From positions 1,240,001 to 1,304,000 of the forward strand of contig OZ246004.1 in NCBI GenBank assembly GCA_965230495.1: 64,000 nt of DNA, in the 5' to 3' direction. The notes below the pieces were generated by a model. The model had not been told where the DNA came from and did no database searches. It saw only the letters and a list, made by a program, of their open reading frames with translations. Both the position numbers and the translations under genes were made by a program. Below, piece by piece: positions 13,001-18,983 of the stretch. The number at the start of each line of letters is the position of its first letter. The stretch's first letter is position 1. Source of the DNA: JACJYM01 sp965230495. GTDB lineage: Bacteria; Bacteroidota; Bacteroidia; Chitinophagales; Saprospiraceae.

Positions 13001-13419
13001 CCTCCTCCCGTATTCTCATATAAAGAAGTTAAGCCGCTGAAATCAACGCTACAATCTCCTGAATAAACGCTTACAACACCATCTGTCATTGTGTTTTCAG
13101 TAAATGTAATAGTCATCATATCCTCTCCTGCCGGCATAGTGTAGCTATACCATTCCGAAGCAATTGGTGAGGTTAATCCCGTAGGAATGGGCTCACCAGC
13201 TTCTTCCCCAAAACCAGTATTGTCACCAGAATCTAAAACTCCATCAGACAAAACTACTGCAGAAGCACAGTTGTCATCACCAGCAACTATCGATTCTGAA
13301 ATATCCAATTCAAATAAAGTTTGTTCTCCTGAAACCACATCACAAATAGTGATTTCAATATTATCGGCATATAGATTAAAAGTGACAGTGAGAAGTGCTA
13401 GTAATAAAAATTTTCTCAT
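1033..13419 (-). CDS. Giant secreted repeat protein with gliding-motility-type C-terminus
   Basis: A 4128-residue secreted protein with signal peptide MRKFLLLALLTVTFNLYA. Residues ~50-2050 hold many ~130-140-residue beta-sandwich modules opening with NDDC/NDxC and containing VWY(T/S)Y and a late YxIxVGS-like strand, similar to bacterial pre-peptidase C-terminal-like modules. Residues ~2050-2350 are a cysteine-rich insert. Residues ~2350-2900 are Ig/PKD-like (TTTYxVTVTxxxGCT), and ~2950-3700 are another repeat set built on C(N/D)(C/P)...DLxxLL...G.W. The last ~100 residues (IPNIISPDNDDPDNDYF..., LQIFDRWGTLVYS, GWNGTLNGKDVEQGVYAYLIKY) match the gliding-motility-associated CHU_C-type C-terminus, known to direct export through the type IX system. 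It is very acidic and rich in Thr, Asn and Asp, as expected for a cell-surface adhesin. No enzyme motif was seen. The adhesive role is inferred. Confidence 0.9.
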   Translation of the reverse strand: MRKFLLLALLTVTFNLYADNIEITICDVVSGEQTLFELDISESIVAGDDNCASAVVLSDGVLDSGDNTGFGEEAGEPIPTGLTSPIASEWYSYTMPAGEDMMTITFTENTMTDGVVSVYSGDCSVDFSGLTSLYENTGGGTVCLAAGTTYLIQVATDGSGTEGMYDITVSSAPGAPTNDDCLGAITVTSGDSGNNFCASDHLVWYSYTYDGTGNLEDLDITVAGDATNGQSLDAVMVTQVRVNDCANPDVYSSTSPNVSCLQPGDVVYIEVGDNVTPAHGEFTFTFTELDNGIANETCGEASVLTDLTCSNSLTGTGNAAACPDTEATCTGFDYTNNPTAGVWYTFDVNGQVDLFDITGSSFEVFTGPDCTTLTQLGCEGDAALTGISDDPTTTYYILVFDGGDFTVQANPSLPSNDDCASAIALTDATAEAGTTSCATPHDAAFCTLNTTDDHVVYYTYEYDNTNTKSTDLTFSVTTPGGTNDAGDILIELYEDCANTPYMYSVTSGDLCDVLAGNVTIECVAPGTTITIALGSTDGMEGDFEITVTSDDTSIPSNDLCLDPVVITLDGDCDWTDAMTNNSGACVESGDGNCDFDAEATVWMQVVMSANAIGFEFQGLDGNTSIGFFVDTDCTEANDYLGAQIGPCVQTDGDEVLVGDGLVAGSTYNLAVSSTVEGDINFEILAIVPPANDDCVNAIALTDATLQDGTTGCATPHDVGFCSLNTTDDHVVYYTYEYDNTNTKSTDLTFSFTDNTNTIGTAATGLQVELYEDCANTAYDYTVTSGDLCDALTGDIIIECVAPGTTITIAVGSPEGSEGDFDITVTSNNSSIPDNDLCLDPVVITLDGDCDWTDVMTNNADACVESGDGNCNFDAEATVWMQVVLPANAVGFEFQGLDGNTSIGLFSDADCTEANDYLGTQIGNCVQADGDQVLQADGLTPGNTYNLAVSSTVEGDINFEILAIVPPANDICNPDAEVIPGSPNTPTSVEGTTLCATSDANFTCAGGATDHVVYYEYTTDNVYSDVTISAITSTATTGTAAVSLGVNVWADCTGAGFTPPLSDNEECDVLNNDLEIECVPPNTILVIAVGNIDSEEGDFQLTIDEVNNDKPANDGCTSPDLTYAALVECEWTQITDGDNTNACPESNNSSGANCNFDIESTVWYSFDVPAGTTELEFENISTNYTLGLFNNDCGPNGELPSPVGDCVISDGTIDLGGALGVTTTFLVAVSSDAAVEGAFTFNIKPLVPPAGDDPCDAIVGAAGSNIGTTICANHDYDFLGCGDADNNLSQVWVEYTFGPGEVALEITLTATDAATGPYDVGYATDCNALGDVDVNDFVCDLANETEPYVIKCEDEGTTVYIMVGTEPDSEGEFDLNLNVITNTCTDNDDCADASTALDDAGGGEIVTDADPVCVDDCNEYACEENLGSCGLVDNVVWYQVTNDGMGEFINIEITDADFATPIVAVFDACGGTQIGPCTIGESNGALTGPIEIDPINDPEVESYWIAVGTDPDEVGGDFTICVEITSGCVNDDPCDAVAMEDGVTLDSPTSTTGCSDEFDNDDCVVDSENTVWYKYEIPPGVVGFTITINNLSITGDISLQIGEFVGGDCNAIGVPQVMTCSGDAVIEETLECAFEGQEYYIQVASSEANAGDFDITLDNVTPDQTSAPDNDACGSAEAFTVPPYCEWIEITGTTVKACPEQFIAGGCDYSVTPAVWYEIAIPDDPNIVEMSVQVEGIDLDEPMFSILDDACGEPAWTAISGNALCVSGGNEPELLDEDITAWQGETLKIVVGSNTGDEGEFTIRIKVDRAPDNDNCETAEEIAVGGSTMGTTRCATKSDINFDVCDPDLNLADVFYTIPIDPSFDAIKVTVSGFTGDGPFGTQLFLFDGDCPGVQPAENPDGSPMVECGTGDKEFILGTKCLDPSITHIVVKVGSEADDGDDGNGEEEGDFNIMIEGLTPSCDYADECADITGAQQLEPVTNPNFELDYVCLQSCLDFACPQDPPSPGAPCDTDQWPTVWFEISTDDEAAQIFATVEPNGTWEASWTLYGGDDCDNLEQLSTAATPPCNNDDTTPDLLQQPVLDEFDTYWIAVTVEPNSLPVDQTIDDPGFELCVATTINAIVCLGDLESSDCAEPSLEFEVTSVTDADGNMVEIDPDGDLMAGPFCQGMEVCMTVEFFYDASETGVDWIIGFVPSFGPGWDMEGFDFDGNAPEGNGMTAQWYEEGGDCNWEVQEPVPILCTYTDDNGNLQICNLLCESCPCASSTLQPGDQLPSGYAWVTNGGNAGCENDCSPGEGWGIGTTTVNITWEMCLIVKEFDSQEECFENNDLQISFQTFSDGVGGCWEDPVGECLLDKKQLSPPWMIDCNAPPHVVATPNPEIICNNGTTDIFVETDPFSTYLVEIWFDDNPNIIGENNYTFPNGTGIIADMLENISGAEECVTYYGQVQADDVFTCPGPITEIIVCVQPELIVDIPDAYVCDGFCNNITANPSGGTGVGYMYEWSTGETTPTIEVCPTVPTTYFVTVTDNIGCSGIGEVEVDVKPNVEFFFEPDPVLVCKNGIYDPQDPTYTVVTNITNGSAPFQVVWDSPFGLFGDEDDIAFHIDHETSVPGVYNLCATVIDVFDCEATECVEVSVFDAPQTFLENDPVACGDETVDLLGTFVSLNGAALEVMNLYDCDGNFIVDGYGNPTVFEDVDLNLYDCFYLEVIDVNGCVGESVELQITPPLGTPVMLDGDTERCSNDPTNSSISVTNDGDYTLIEWSTSQTGPSILVSPDVTTTYGVTVTEANGCTDTEVWELVVNDPPVFDINGSLSFCEGSSTTLETTSNPDWTYSWVHSVDGEISTTNSCTVSTAGTVTLTVTNAEDCSDSEAVNITVDTNLDIQLNDVALCDMNPDSLRAGDGFAMYEWEGPSGALPDTDSKIEVSEVGTYSVTVTDATGCSGVGTAEVTNSSTPSAMVTDTVIVCRVDNGIPPGVILDFTAQVTGDAGTWTAPPTSGVDLTDLTNVSFEGEARDTYDFVYTTNIATAPCEDVSDTMSVIVINCPCPNVGVTAIPDQCNDNVNPVNLNNYLNANNDNDGSWSEVAGNPQTGTVTNDEFLADGIAAGTYQVQWTIDTPVGDCPTADTTEIVVYQAPIAGVTDNSINLCNEDNNLGDFEIDLNTLLTTDTDPGSWMQTAGVTAGGTLPVVNTLSMNIGEVMEFTYMTNNATDPCEEATTIVVVTVIDCNCPQIELATDTLCNGDMTLFDLTALITSNTTNQTGTWSSPSGGPNQQLPVGSITGSNLNPSGIPSGLYDLLFTFDNDPGGNCIDEWPTTILIRRQPQAVAEPDGHVCNTSASGVGSTSINLFSLLELGYSSGGSWSQSGGVTVTIEPDATVDFEGATIGDVYTFTYSVDANQPCSPIAVDVNVIIDDCNCLYAGVMPPDTMCNEAGGLLDLNSLLEAGSDPGDWSVTYAALPQGLEPGDMFDTEGREPGDYEICYTFNPTPPSALCPQDTCVELHLVEQKIGMLRRDADIVCNNTLDGNNNTFNFNDVVDFTDPFDANGTWTQTGGPVTIDLSNPGLVTFDEADGINLGDVFTFEYTVMSDSPCEDRSYPFTLTIDCSNCDPLPVINVPDLCSTEGVIDLTDYETDRPGGTWTSTEVTITGNTVDITGLDAGMYTVTYEVPDPQPAPCINEVPVTLTVFNPANSGVGSAIELCPMDTLINLADLLTDQDPGGTWVDVSTSPAGIFDAVAGTFQTTGIDANGEFKFEYQFTNQDPCPDQATEVTVIVNNIPTVDAGNAQSITCAVNQVTLTGIVTGDNLVYEWTHESGNPVDGGDQLSITVNYGGEFTLTVTNSVTGCSDVDQVIVDVDPSIPQAEVNHTDPPCPDDTGSISITNVTGGDGNFMFSIDGGQTFGNETIFEDLPPGEYNVVIQDGQGCNIEEDVVIDAPQQLVVELGPSQIIELGTQTTLDISTYINGIPDLNVVWTAQPEDGSSAPVVICESPEDCSSVTIMPDVNTIYTVTLTDANNCTVMDQVLISLRKVVDISIPNIISPDNDDPDNDYFYVSSPDIQGILSLQIFDRWGTLVYSRENLPGQMSPTDGWNGTLNGKDVEQGVYAYLIKYVILDENLNLVEEKVAGDVTVVR
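10507..12180 (-). repeat. Two near-identical ~830-bp tandem modules inside the giant gene
   Basis: Long stretches at about 10520-10920 recur at about 11350-11755 with only scattered base changes; for example a shared GGAGGAAC anchor lies at 10523 and at 11354, 831 bases apart. The shift is a multiple of three (277 codons), so the frame is kept. Similarity at the DNA level, not only protein level, points to recent duplication or ongoing gene conversion. Confidence 0.85.
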
Positions 13420-13556
13420 CCTATGTTTATTATAGTTATTACAATTTAAAACGTACTATGTACTATATATTCGTAAGAAAAGAAGTCGCCTGACTCGGCA
13501 AAAGGAGTAAAATCAGTCGAAAGGTAACATTTTTTTAACAAAACTCAAAAAATTAC

Positions 13557-13591
13557 AAAAAAAAGCAGGCCATTAGTATAAATGGCCTGCT
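13557..13591 (-). terminator. Rho-independent terminator of the PKD metalloprotease gene
   Basis: A perfect 11-bp stem pairs 13564-13574 with 13581-13591 around a 6-base loop. On the minus strand it is followed by a T run (A run at 13557-13563 on the plus strand). It lies 23 bases after the stop codon at 13615. Confidence 0.85.
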
Positions 13592-13614
13592 CAATATTTT
13601 TTTCCAAAAAGACT

Positions 13615-16600
13615 TTACTTCAAAATTGCTACTTTTTTCTTTACTTCATACTCTCCGAATCCTAGTAATAGAAAATAAGAACCCCCTGTAATTTCAGAAA
13701 TATTTAATTCTGCCTTACCATTATTTATGCTCCACTCAATAATATTTACTCTTCCCAGTACATCAACTAATCGTACTCTTTGTAAAGGAATATTAGGTAG
13801 ATTATCTAAATAGAAGATATTTGTGGCTGGATTGGGATAAAGAGCTAATGCTGCCGCTATATCCTCTTCAATACCAAGTTCACCTATCATTATAGTATTG
13901 GTCACAGTATCCGAACAAAGTCCGTTATGAACAACCAACTTGACATCATATTCTCCGTCCTTATTATAATCATAATTTGGATTCGCTTCATTGCTCTTAC
14001 CTCCATCACCGAAATCCCATTCAAAAATGTCTCCATCTTGAGAAGTATTCGTAAAATTAACTACGTTGCCCTCAATCATATAATCGAAAGAAGCCGTTGG
14101 TTGGTCATTTACAATAATCATATCATTCAGTGATTCTTCTACGCTACCATATTGGTTATACGCTTTAAGAGTAACGGAATAAAATCCTGATTCTTCATAT
14201 GTAATGGTTGGATCACTATCATTAGATGACAATGGGCTTCCACCATCAAAAGTCCATTCGTATGTTTCCACATTTGAAGAATTACTGGAATATTGAATAG
14301 ATTCTCCCTCACAAATTTCATATTTACTTGAAGAAATTGCGATAGTTGGAAAAGCATCAACTGTAAACTCTATTTCTTTCTCATCAGTACCACATTCATT
14401 TTCCGCAGAAAGAATCACAGAATAATCTCCATTTTCAGAAAATTCTTTAATCCAATCCTCATTACTCAGCACATCTCCCATATAGTCCCACATATAGGAA
14501 TCCGCATTATCCGAAGAATTAGTTAGAGTAACAGTTATCCCTTCTATATTAACATCTGCATCAACTTCCGGTACATCAGATATAACTATATAATCATCAA
14601 TGATTAATTCATCCGAGCCTGCTTCATTACTTACGGTTAATTTTACCGGATAAATCCCGGGTTCATTGTATGTCACTAAAGGATTACTTTCTGAAGATGT
14701 TGCTGGTGAACCTCCTTGAAAGATCCAAGTTCGTTCCTCTACTGAGTACTGACTATTATCAGTAAAACTAATTTCCATTGGGACACAACCCGACGTTTCA
14801 TCCGAAGTAAAAGATGCTACGGGAGCAATATTACTATTTACTTCTTGACTAAATTCAACGGAACCACAAGAGTTAGTTACTGTCAACTTTGCAGTATATT
14901 CTCCCTCATTCATATAATCATGAGTAGGGCTTTCTTCGATACTGGTATTACCATCCCCGAAATCCCACATATAAGACTCTCCATATAGACTTTGGTTATT
15001 AAACTCAACAACAGTTCCTGATCCAGAATATGTAAAGCTTGCAGTAGGTTCTATTCCTACTGAAACAAAGTCTTCCATCATGATTTCATCTTCACTTATA
15101 GGATTTGACACAATCAACGTAACAGAATACGTTCCTGGCATATCGTAATTAACCACCGGATTTTCTTCCGTGCTCATCTCTGGTGTACCTCCCTCAAATG
15201 TCCATTCATAAGCAGTGGCATTTGGAGAATCGACCGAATAAGTAACCTCTTCAGGAATGCAAATCTCCGTAACATCAGAGGTGAAAGAGGCAGAAACCGG
15301 TTCAAAAACTGCAATTGTTTCTGATATAGTCAACGTATCACACTCATTTTCAACTTTTAGTATTACTTCATACTCTCCCTGTGATAGAAAAATATGGGTA
15401 GGATTTTCTTCCATACTCATCGTTCCATCACCAAAGTTCCATTCATAAGCAATTCCAAAAGAAGAAGTATTAGAAAATTCAACGGATAATTCATCTGCCA
15501 CATAATCAAATTCAGGGATCGGATCTTCCTGAACTGTAATGAAATCAATCATTTCAACTGTATCTTGCCCTAGTGCATTAATGGCGATAAGCTCAACATC
15601 ATAAGTACCTGCTTCTGTATACGTAACTATCGGATCTTCATCTGTACTGGTCGAAGGAATTCCTCCTTCAAAAGTCCACATAAAAGAGGTAGAACTAGAA
15701 GAAGAAGTATTGTTAAATGAAACCTCATAATCAGCACATCCAAAAGAGTCCCCTACTAAATCGAAAGAAGCGGATGGTAACAAACTGATGGTAATCACTT
15801 CCTCTGTTGTAAATTCTCCACAGCTACTTATAGCTGTAAGAACAACGGTGTAATCTCCTTCATCAGCATAAGTATGACTTGGGTTTTCGGTTGAAGATGT
15901 AGTCCCATCTCCAAAATCCCAAGTATACGATGTAGCATCAGAAGAAGTATTTTCAAAGTTTACAGTATTTCCGTTGGTATCCGTAGTAAAACTAGGAACT
16001 GGTGATGCTATAACTTCTACATATTCATTAAGAACAAGTTCGTCCGTACCCTGAGGGTTCGAAACTATCAAGGTTACATCATAAATACCAGGATTCTCGT
16101 AAATAACCACAGGGTTTTCCTCATTTGATTCTGCCGGTTCTCCTCCAGGGAAAAGCCAAGTCCATCCTGTAGTATTATTTGATGCCGCGGATTCAAAATT
16201 AACCGTTAAGGGATCACACCCTGATTCAACATCACTATCAATTCCCGATTGAGGAGGAGTAGCAATGGTTATGAATTCAGAATGCATAGAATTTCCGCAA
16301 TCATTGGTGGCTGTTAGTATTACTTCATATACTCCATCTTCTTCATATTCATGAGATGGCTGAAACGAAAAAGCAAATTCACCATCTCCAAAATCCCATT
16401 CATAAGCGTAGGCATCAGTGGTAGTATTAATAAAATCTACATTACTTCCATCCACTATTGGTATAAACTCGGTACTTGGAGGACCTGATATTATAACTTC
16501 ATCGTAAATAGTATATGAATCATCACCAACAGCGTTGTAAACCGTCAAAGTCACATCATAGGTTCCTGCAAAATTATACGTAACTACAGGATTCTCCTCA

Positions 16601-17880
16601 TCACTTGTAGCCGGTGTCCCCCCCTCAAATTCCCATAAATAAGTATCGGCTCCAATAGAGTTGTTAGTCATCTCAACCACGCCTACTACACAATCCTCTA
16701 CTATATTAAAAGTGAAATCTGCTTCTGGAGGAGAGCTAGTACCGCAATCATCTAAGCACCATCTACTGTTATAATGACTTTCGATAGAACTAATTGAAAA
16801 AGAAGACCAAGAGTTAGTATTGTTCACAGAAGGTGCCATAATAGTAGGACTTCCTGCTGCGTCATGAGATGCGTTAAAGTTATGGCCAATTTCATGAGCC
16901 ACCATTACTCTTTTAAGATTTGCATTGTTTGACCAATCCTGAAGGCAATTATATCTGCTACCTGTACAAACAACTCCTAAATACGCAATTCCAATGGTAC
17001 TACCATCAAAATCTCTGTCTGTCCATAAAGATCCAATATCATGTGAGGCAAAAAAGCCTGTAGGGCCCCAATTTCTAAAGTCATTTAATAAAGTACTAGC
17101 ATTTGTAGAATTAGTCCAAGGATCGCACGTTGAACAATTGGATACATATTGTTCAGTAATAACAAATTGAAGTTCATCGGCGAATTCATCATCGTAATTG
17201 GTCTGCACATCATTCGCCACACCGATATTATGATCTTCTACTCCACCAACACTTCCATGAGATTGAAACATCAACCAATCTGATGCAATTGCCCATTCAA
17301 CTTCGAAACATTCTCCATCTCTGGTTCCTGATTGCTTTTTCACTATATCAGTTCGATGCTTATCTATCTCAGCACCACAAGTATGTTCTTCTGTATCGAT
17401 TATATCCTCTACGTTATAGAAAACATATTTATTATTGTAATCAAGGCTATTCATTAAATGATTTAATGGTTCTATAAAGAATCTCTCTTCACCAATCATA
17501 ATAAATCCATAAATAAAACCTTCGTTAAATGTTAGACTAACCTTTGATTCTTTTGCACCAGATACATAACCATAGGTAGTCAGTGGTAGAGACCTATTCT
17601 CTTGAAGTCCATCACTAGTGTAAAGTTTATAATCCGGTGAAATAAGATTTCTTTCAATAAGCTCTAAGGAAAAACTTATGTCCTCACTTATCACAAGATC
17701 ATAGATGATAGTACCATTTCTTTTTTGAGTGACTACATCCTTTTTTGAAATATTCAAATCAGCTACTTCAAACGCTTTAAACTTCTTTGCCAAAGTACCT
17801 GTCACGGCTTTCTGAGCACCTAGATTAAAGTTTGTTATTAAAAATAATATTGAAAATAAAAAGGTATAAACCGATTTCAT
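13615..17880 (-). CDS. Secreted metzincin metalloprotease with 12 PKD-like domains and T9SS type A tail
   Basis: A 1421-residue protein with signal peptide MKSVYTFLFSILFLITNFNLGA, then a ~150-residue propeptide-like region. The catalytic domain is at ~190-375 with the zinc motif HEIGHNFNASHD (HExxHxxxxxHD, near residue 330) and a Met-turn IMAP, as in reprolysin-like (M12B) peptidases. Residues ~385-1340 contain twelve PKD-like repeats in strict alternation: one type with W.F.GG.P and one with WDFGDG (the tenth is degenerate, WDYMGD). The last ~75 residues (LALYPNPATNIFYL..., VRLVDVLGR, ITGGSYFLLL...KKVAILK) form a T9SS type A sorting tail, so the enzyme should be exported and anchored or released at the surface. 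The substrate is unknown. The start codon is supported by the signal peptide. Confidence 0.92.
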   Translation of the reverse strand: MKSVYTFLFSILFLITNFNLGAQKAVTGTLAKKFKAFEVADLNISKKDVVTQKRNGTIIYDLVISEDISFSLELIERNLISPDYKLYTSDGLQENRSLPLTTYGYVSGAKESKVSLTFNEGFIYGFIMIGEERFFIEPLNHLMNSLDYNNKYVFYNVEDIIDTEEHTCGAEIDKHRTDIVKKQSGTRDGECFEVEWAIASDWLMFQSHGSVGGVEDHNIGVANDVQTNYDDEFADELQFVITEQYVSNCSTCDPWTNSTNASTLLNDFRNWGPTGFFASHDIGSLWTDRDFDGSTIGIAYLGVVCTGSRYNCLQDWSNNANLKRVMVAHEIGHNFNASHDAAGSPTIMAPSVNNTNSWSSFSISSIESHYNSRWCLDDCGTSSPPEADFTFNIVEDCVVGVVEMTNNSIGADTYLWEFEGGTPATSDEENPVVTYNFAGTYDVTLTVYNAVGDDSYTIYDEVIISGPPSTEFIPIVDGSNVDFINTTTDAYAYEWDFGDGEFAFSFQPSHEYEEDGVYEVILTATNDCGNSMHSEFITIATPPQSGIDSDVESGCDPLTVNFESAASNNTTGWTWLFPGGEPAESNEENPVVIYENPGIYDVTLIVSNPQGTDELVLNEYVEVIASPVPSFTTDTNGNTVNFENTSSDATSYTWDFGDGTTSSTENPSHTYADEGDYTVVLTAISSCGEFTTEEVITISLLPSASFDLVGDSFGCADYEVSFNNTSSSSSTSFMWTFEGGIPSTSTDEDPIVTYTEAGTYDVELIAINALGQDTVEMIDFITVQEDPIPEFDYVADELSVEFSNTSSFGIAYEWNFGDGTMSMEENPTHIFLSQGEYEVILKVENECDTLTISETIAVFEPVSASFTSDVTEICIPEEVTYSVDSPNATAYEWTFEGGTPEMSTEENPVVNYDMPGTYSVTLIVSNPISEDEIMMEDFVSVGIEPTASFTYSGSGTVVEFNNQSLYGESYMWDFGDGNTSIEESPTHDYMNEGEYTAKLTVTNSCGSVEFSQEVNSNIAPVASFTSDETSGCVPMEISFTDNSQYSVEERTWIFQGGSPATSSESNPLVTYNEPGIYPVKLTVSNEAGSDELIIDDYIVISDVPEVDADVNIEGITVTLTNSSDNADSYMWDYMGDVLSNEDWIKEFSENGDYSVILSAENECGTDEKEIEFTVDAFPTIAISSSKYEICEGESIQYSSNSSNVETYEWTFDGGSPLSSNDSDPTITYEESGFYSVTLKAYNQYGSVEESLNDMIIVNDQPTASFDYMIEGNVVNFTNTSQDGDIFEWDFGDGGKSNEANPNYDYNKDGEYDVKLVVHNGLCSDTVTNTIMIGELGIEEDIAAALALYPNPATNIFYLDNLPNIPLQRVRLVDVLGRVNIIEWSINNGKAELNISEITGGSYFLLLGFGEYEVKKKVAILK

Positions 17881-18088
17881 AAAACTTAAAATTAAAATTT
17901 GTTGAAATGAAAATAAAATTCCTTATTCTACTGAATAAATAAACTTTATAACCTGAGATTGAATAAATTTGCCATCGCTAAAGTATAATAATATTTCAAT
18001 ATACGAAATAGTATTTGGTGCAATTTTACATTGTTACGACAATTGAGACATTTAAATACTATTTTCGCGTTCTTTATAATATACCGTA

Positions 18089-18931
18089 TTGGAGCATATT
18101 TATCATAGAATCACCTCATTTGTAAAGTATTATTTTCGTGCTCAATCTATATATAGTTTACACTCTCCTTTTCTTTACAGATTTTATAATGAAGTATTTA
18201 GAAACGATCGTACCTATTATTCTTTTTATCAAATAGAGCAAGAGAGAAAAAACCTTCTAAACTCAACTCAGGAAATTACTTTCCTTGAGATGGGGGCTGG
18301 ATATCATGGATCGAATACGAACCAAAGTCAAATACACAAAAGAAAAATTTCGGAGATAGCTAGAAGTTCGCTATCAAATAAAAAACAAGGTAGGTTATTG
18401 TTTCATTTGGTTAATCTGTTTCAACCACAAAAGATTCTTGAATTTGGAACAAGTCTAGGAATATCTACGGCTTACCTAGCATCTGCAAAAAGAAATGCAC
18501 AAGTCCTAACTATTGAAGGCAATCTTGAGGTACAAAAAAAAGCAGATCAAATCTTCGACAATTTAGGTCTTACTAATATTCACTGTATTCACGCGATATT
18601 TGATGAATATATCTTGTCCTCTGATTTTCAAAAAATACAGAATATTGACATGGTGTATATTGATGGTAACCATACTTATACTGCCACAAAAAAATACTTT
18701 GAGGCTATCTTTCCTAAACTATCTACTCAGGCCATTATTATTATCGATGATATCTACTGGTCAAAGGAAATGACTCGTATATGGCAAGAATTAAAGAACA
18801 ATTCCGCTAAAAATCTTATGATAGACATCTTTGAACTTGGAATTATTTTTATCAACTCCTCTTCTACCCCTTTAGATATAACATTGATAGAGTTCTGGAA
18901 AAAACCATGGAAAATAGGAATTTTTCCTTAG
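18089..18931 (+). CDS. Class I SAM-dependent methyltransferase
   Basis: A 280-residue protein. The SAM-binding motif I is KILEFGTSLGISTAYLA (about residues 115-130). An acidic motif DMVYIDGNHTY follows at ~190 and a post-motif IIIIDDIYWSKEM at ~215. This matches O-methyltransferase-like proteins found widely in Bacteroidota, which share the N-terminal FRAQSIYSLHSPF segment. The most upstream in-frame start is TTG at 18089, and the conserved N-terminus needs about this start. Substrate unknown. It is read in the same direction as the biotin carboxylase gene 52 bases downstream, but that gene has its own promoter-like box. Confidence 0.8.
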   Translation: MEHIYHRITSFVKYYFRAQSIYSLHSPFLYRFYNEVFRNDRTYYSFYQIEQERKNLLNSTQEITFLEMGAGYHGSNTNQSQIHKRKISEIARSSLSNKKQGRLLFHLVNLFQPQKILEFGTSLGISTAYLASAKRNAQVLTIEGNLEVQKKADQIFDNLGLTNIHCIHAIFDEYILSSDFQKIQNIDMVYIDGNHTYTATKKYFEAIFPKLSTQAIIIIDDIYWSKEMTRIWQELKNNSAKNLMIDIFELGIIFINSSSTPLDITLIEFWKKPWKIGIFP

Positions 18932-18958
18932 CCATCTTTCAGATACTTTTTATAATTA

Positions 18959-18966
18959 TATATTTG
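18959..18966 (+). promoter_or_regulatory. Promoter -7 box of the biotin carboxylase gene
   Basis: TATATTTG fits the Bacteroidota -7 consensus TAnnTTTG. It ends 17 bases before the ATG at 18984. A weaker TTTC lies 18 bases upstream, in the -33 position. Confidence 0.5.
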
Positions 18967-18983
18967 ACACATTAATAAATACT

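Noticed and set aside
2043..13435. Many short open frames on both strands inside the giant gene (for example 2071-2292, 7904-8227, 10715-11083 plus strand)
   Set aside because: They lie within a complete, domain-supported coding frame, have no start signals, and their repeated occurrence reflects the repeated DNA of the real gene.
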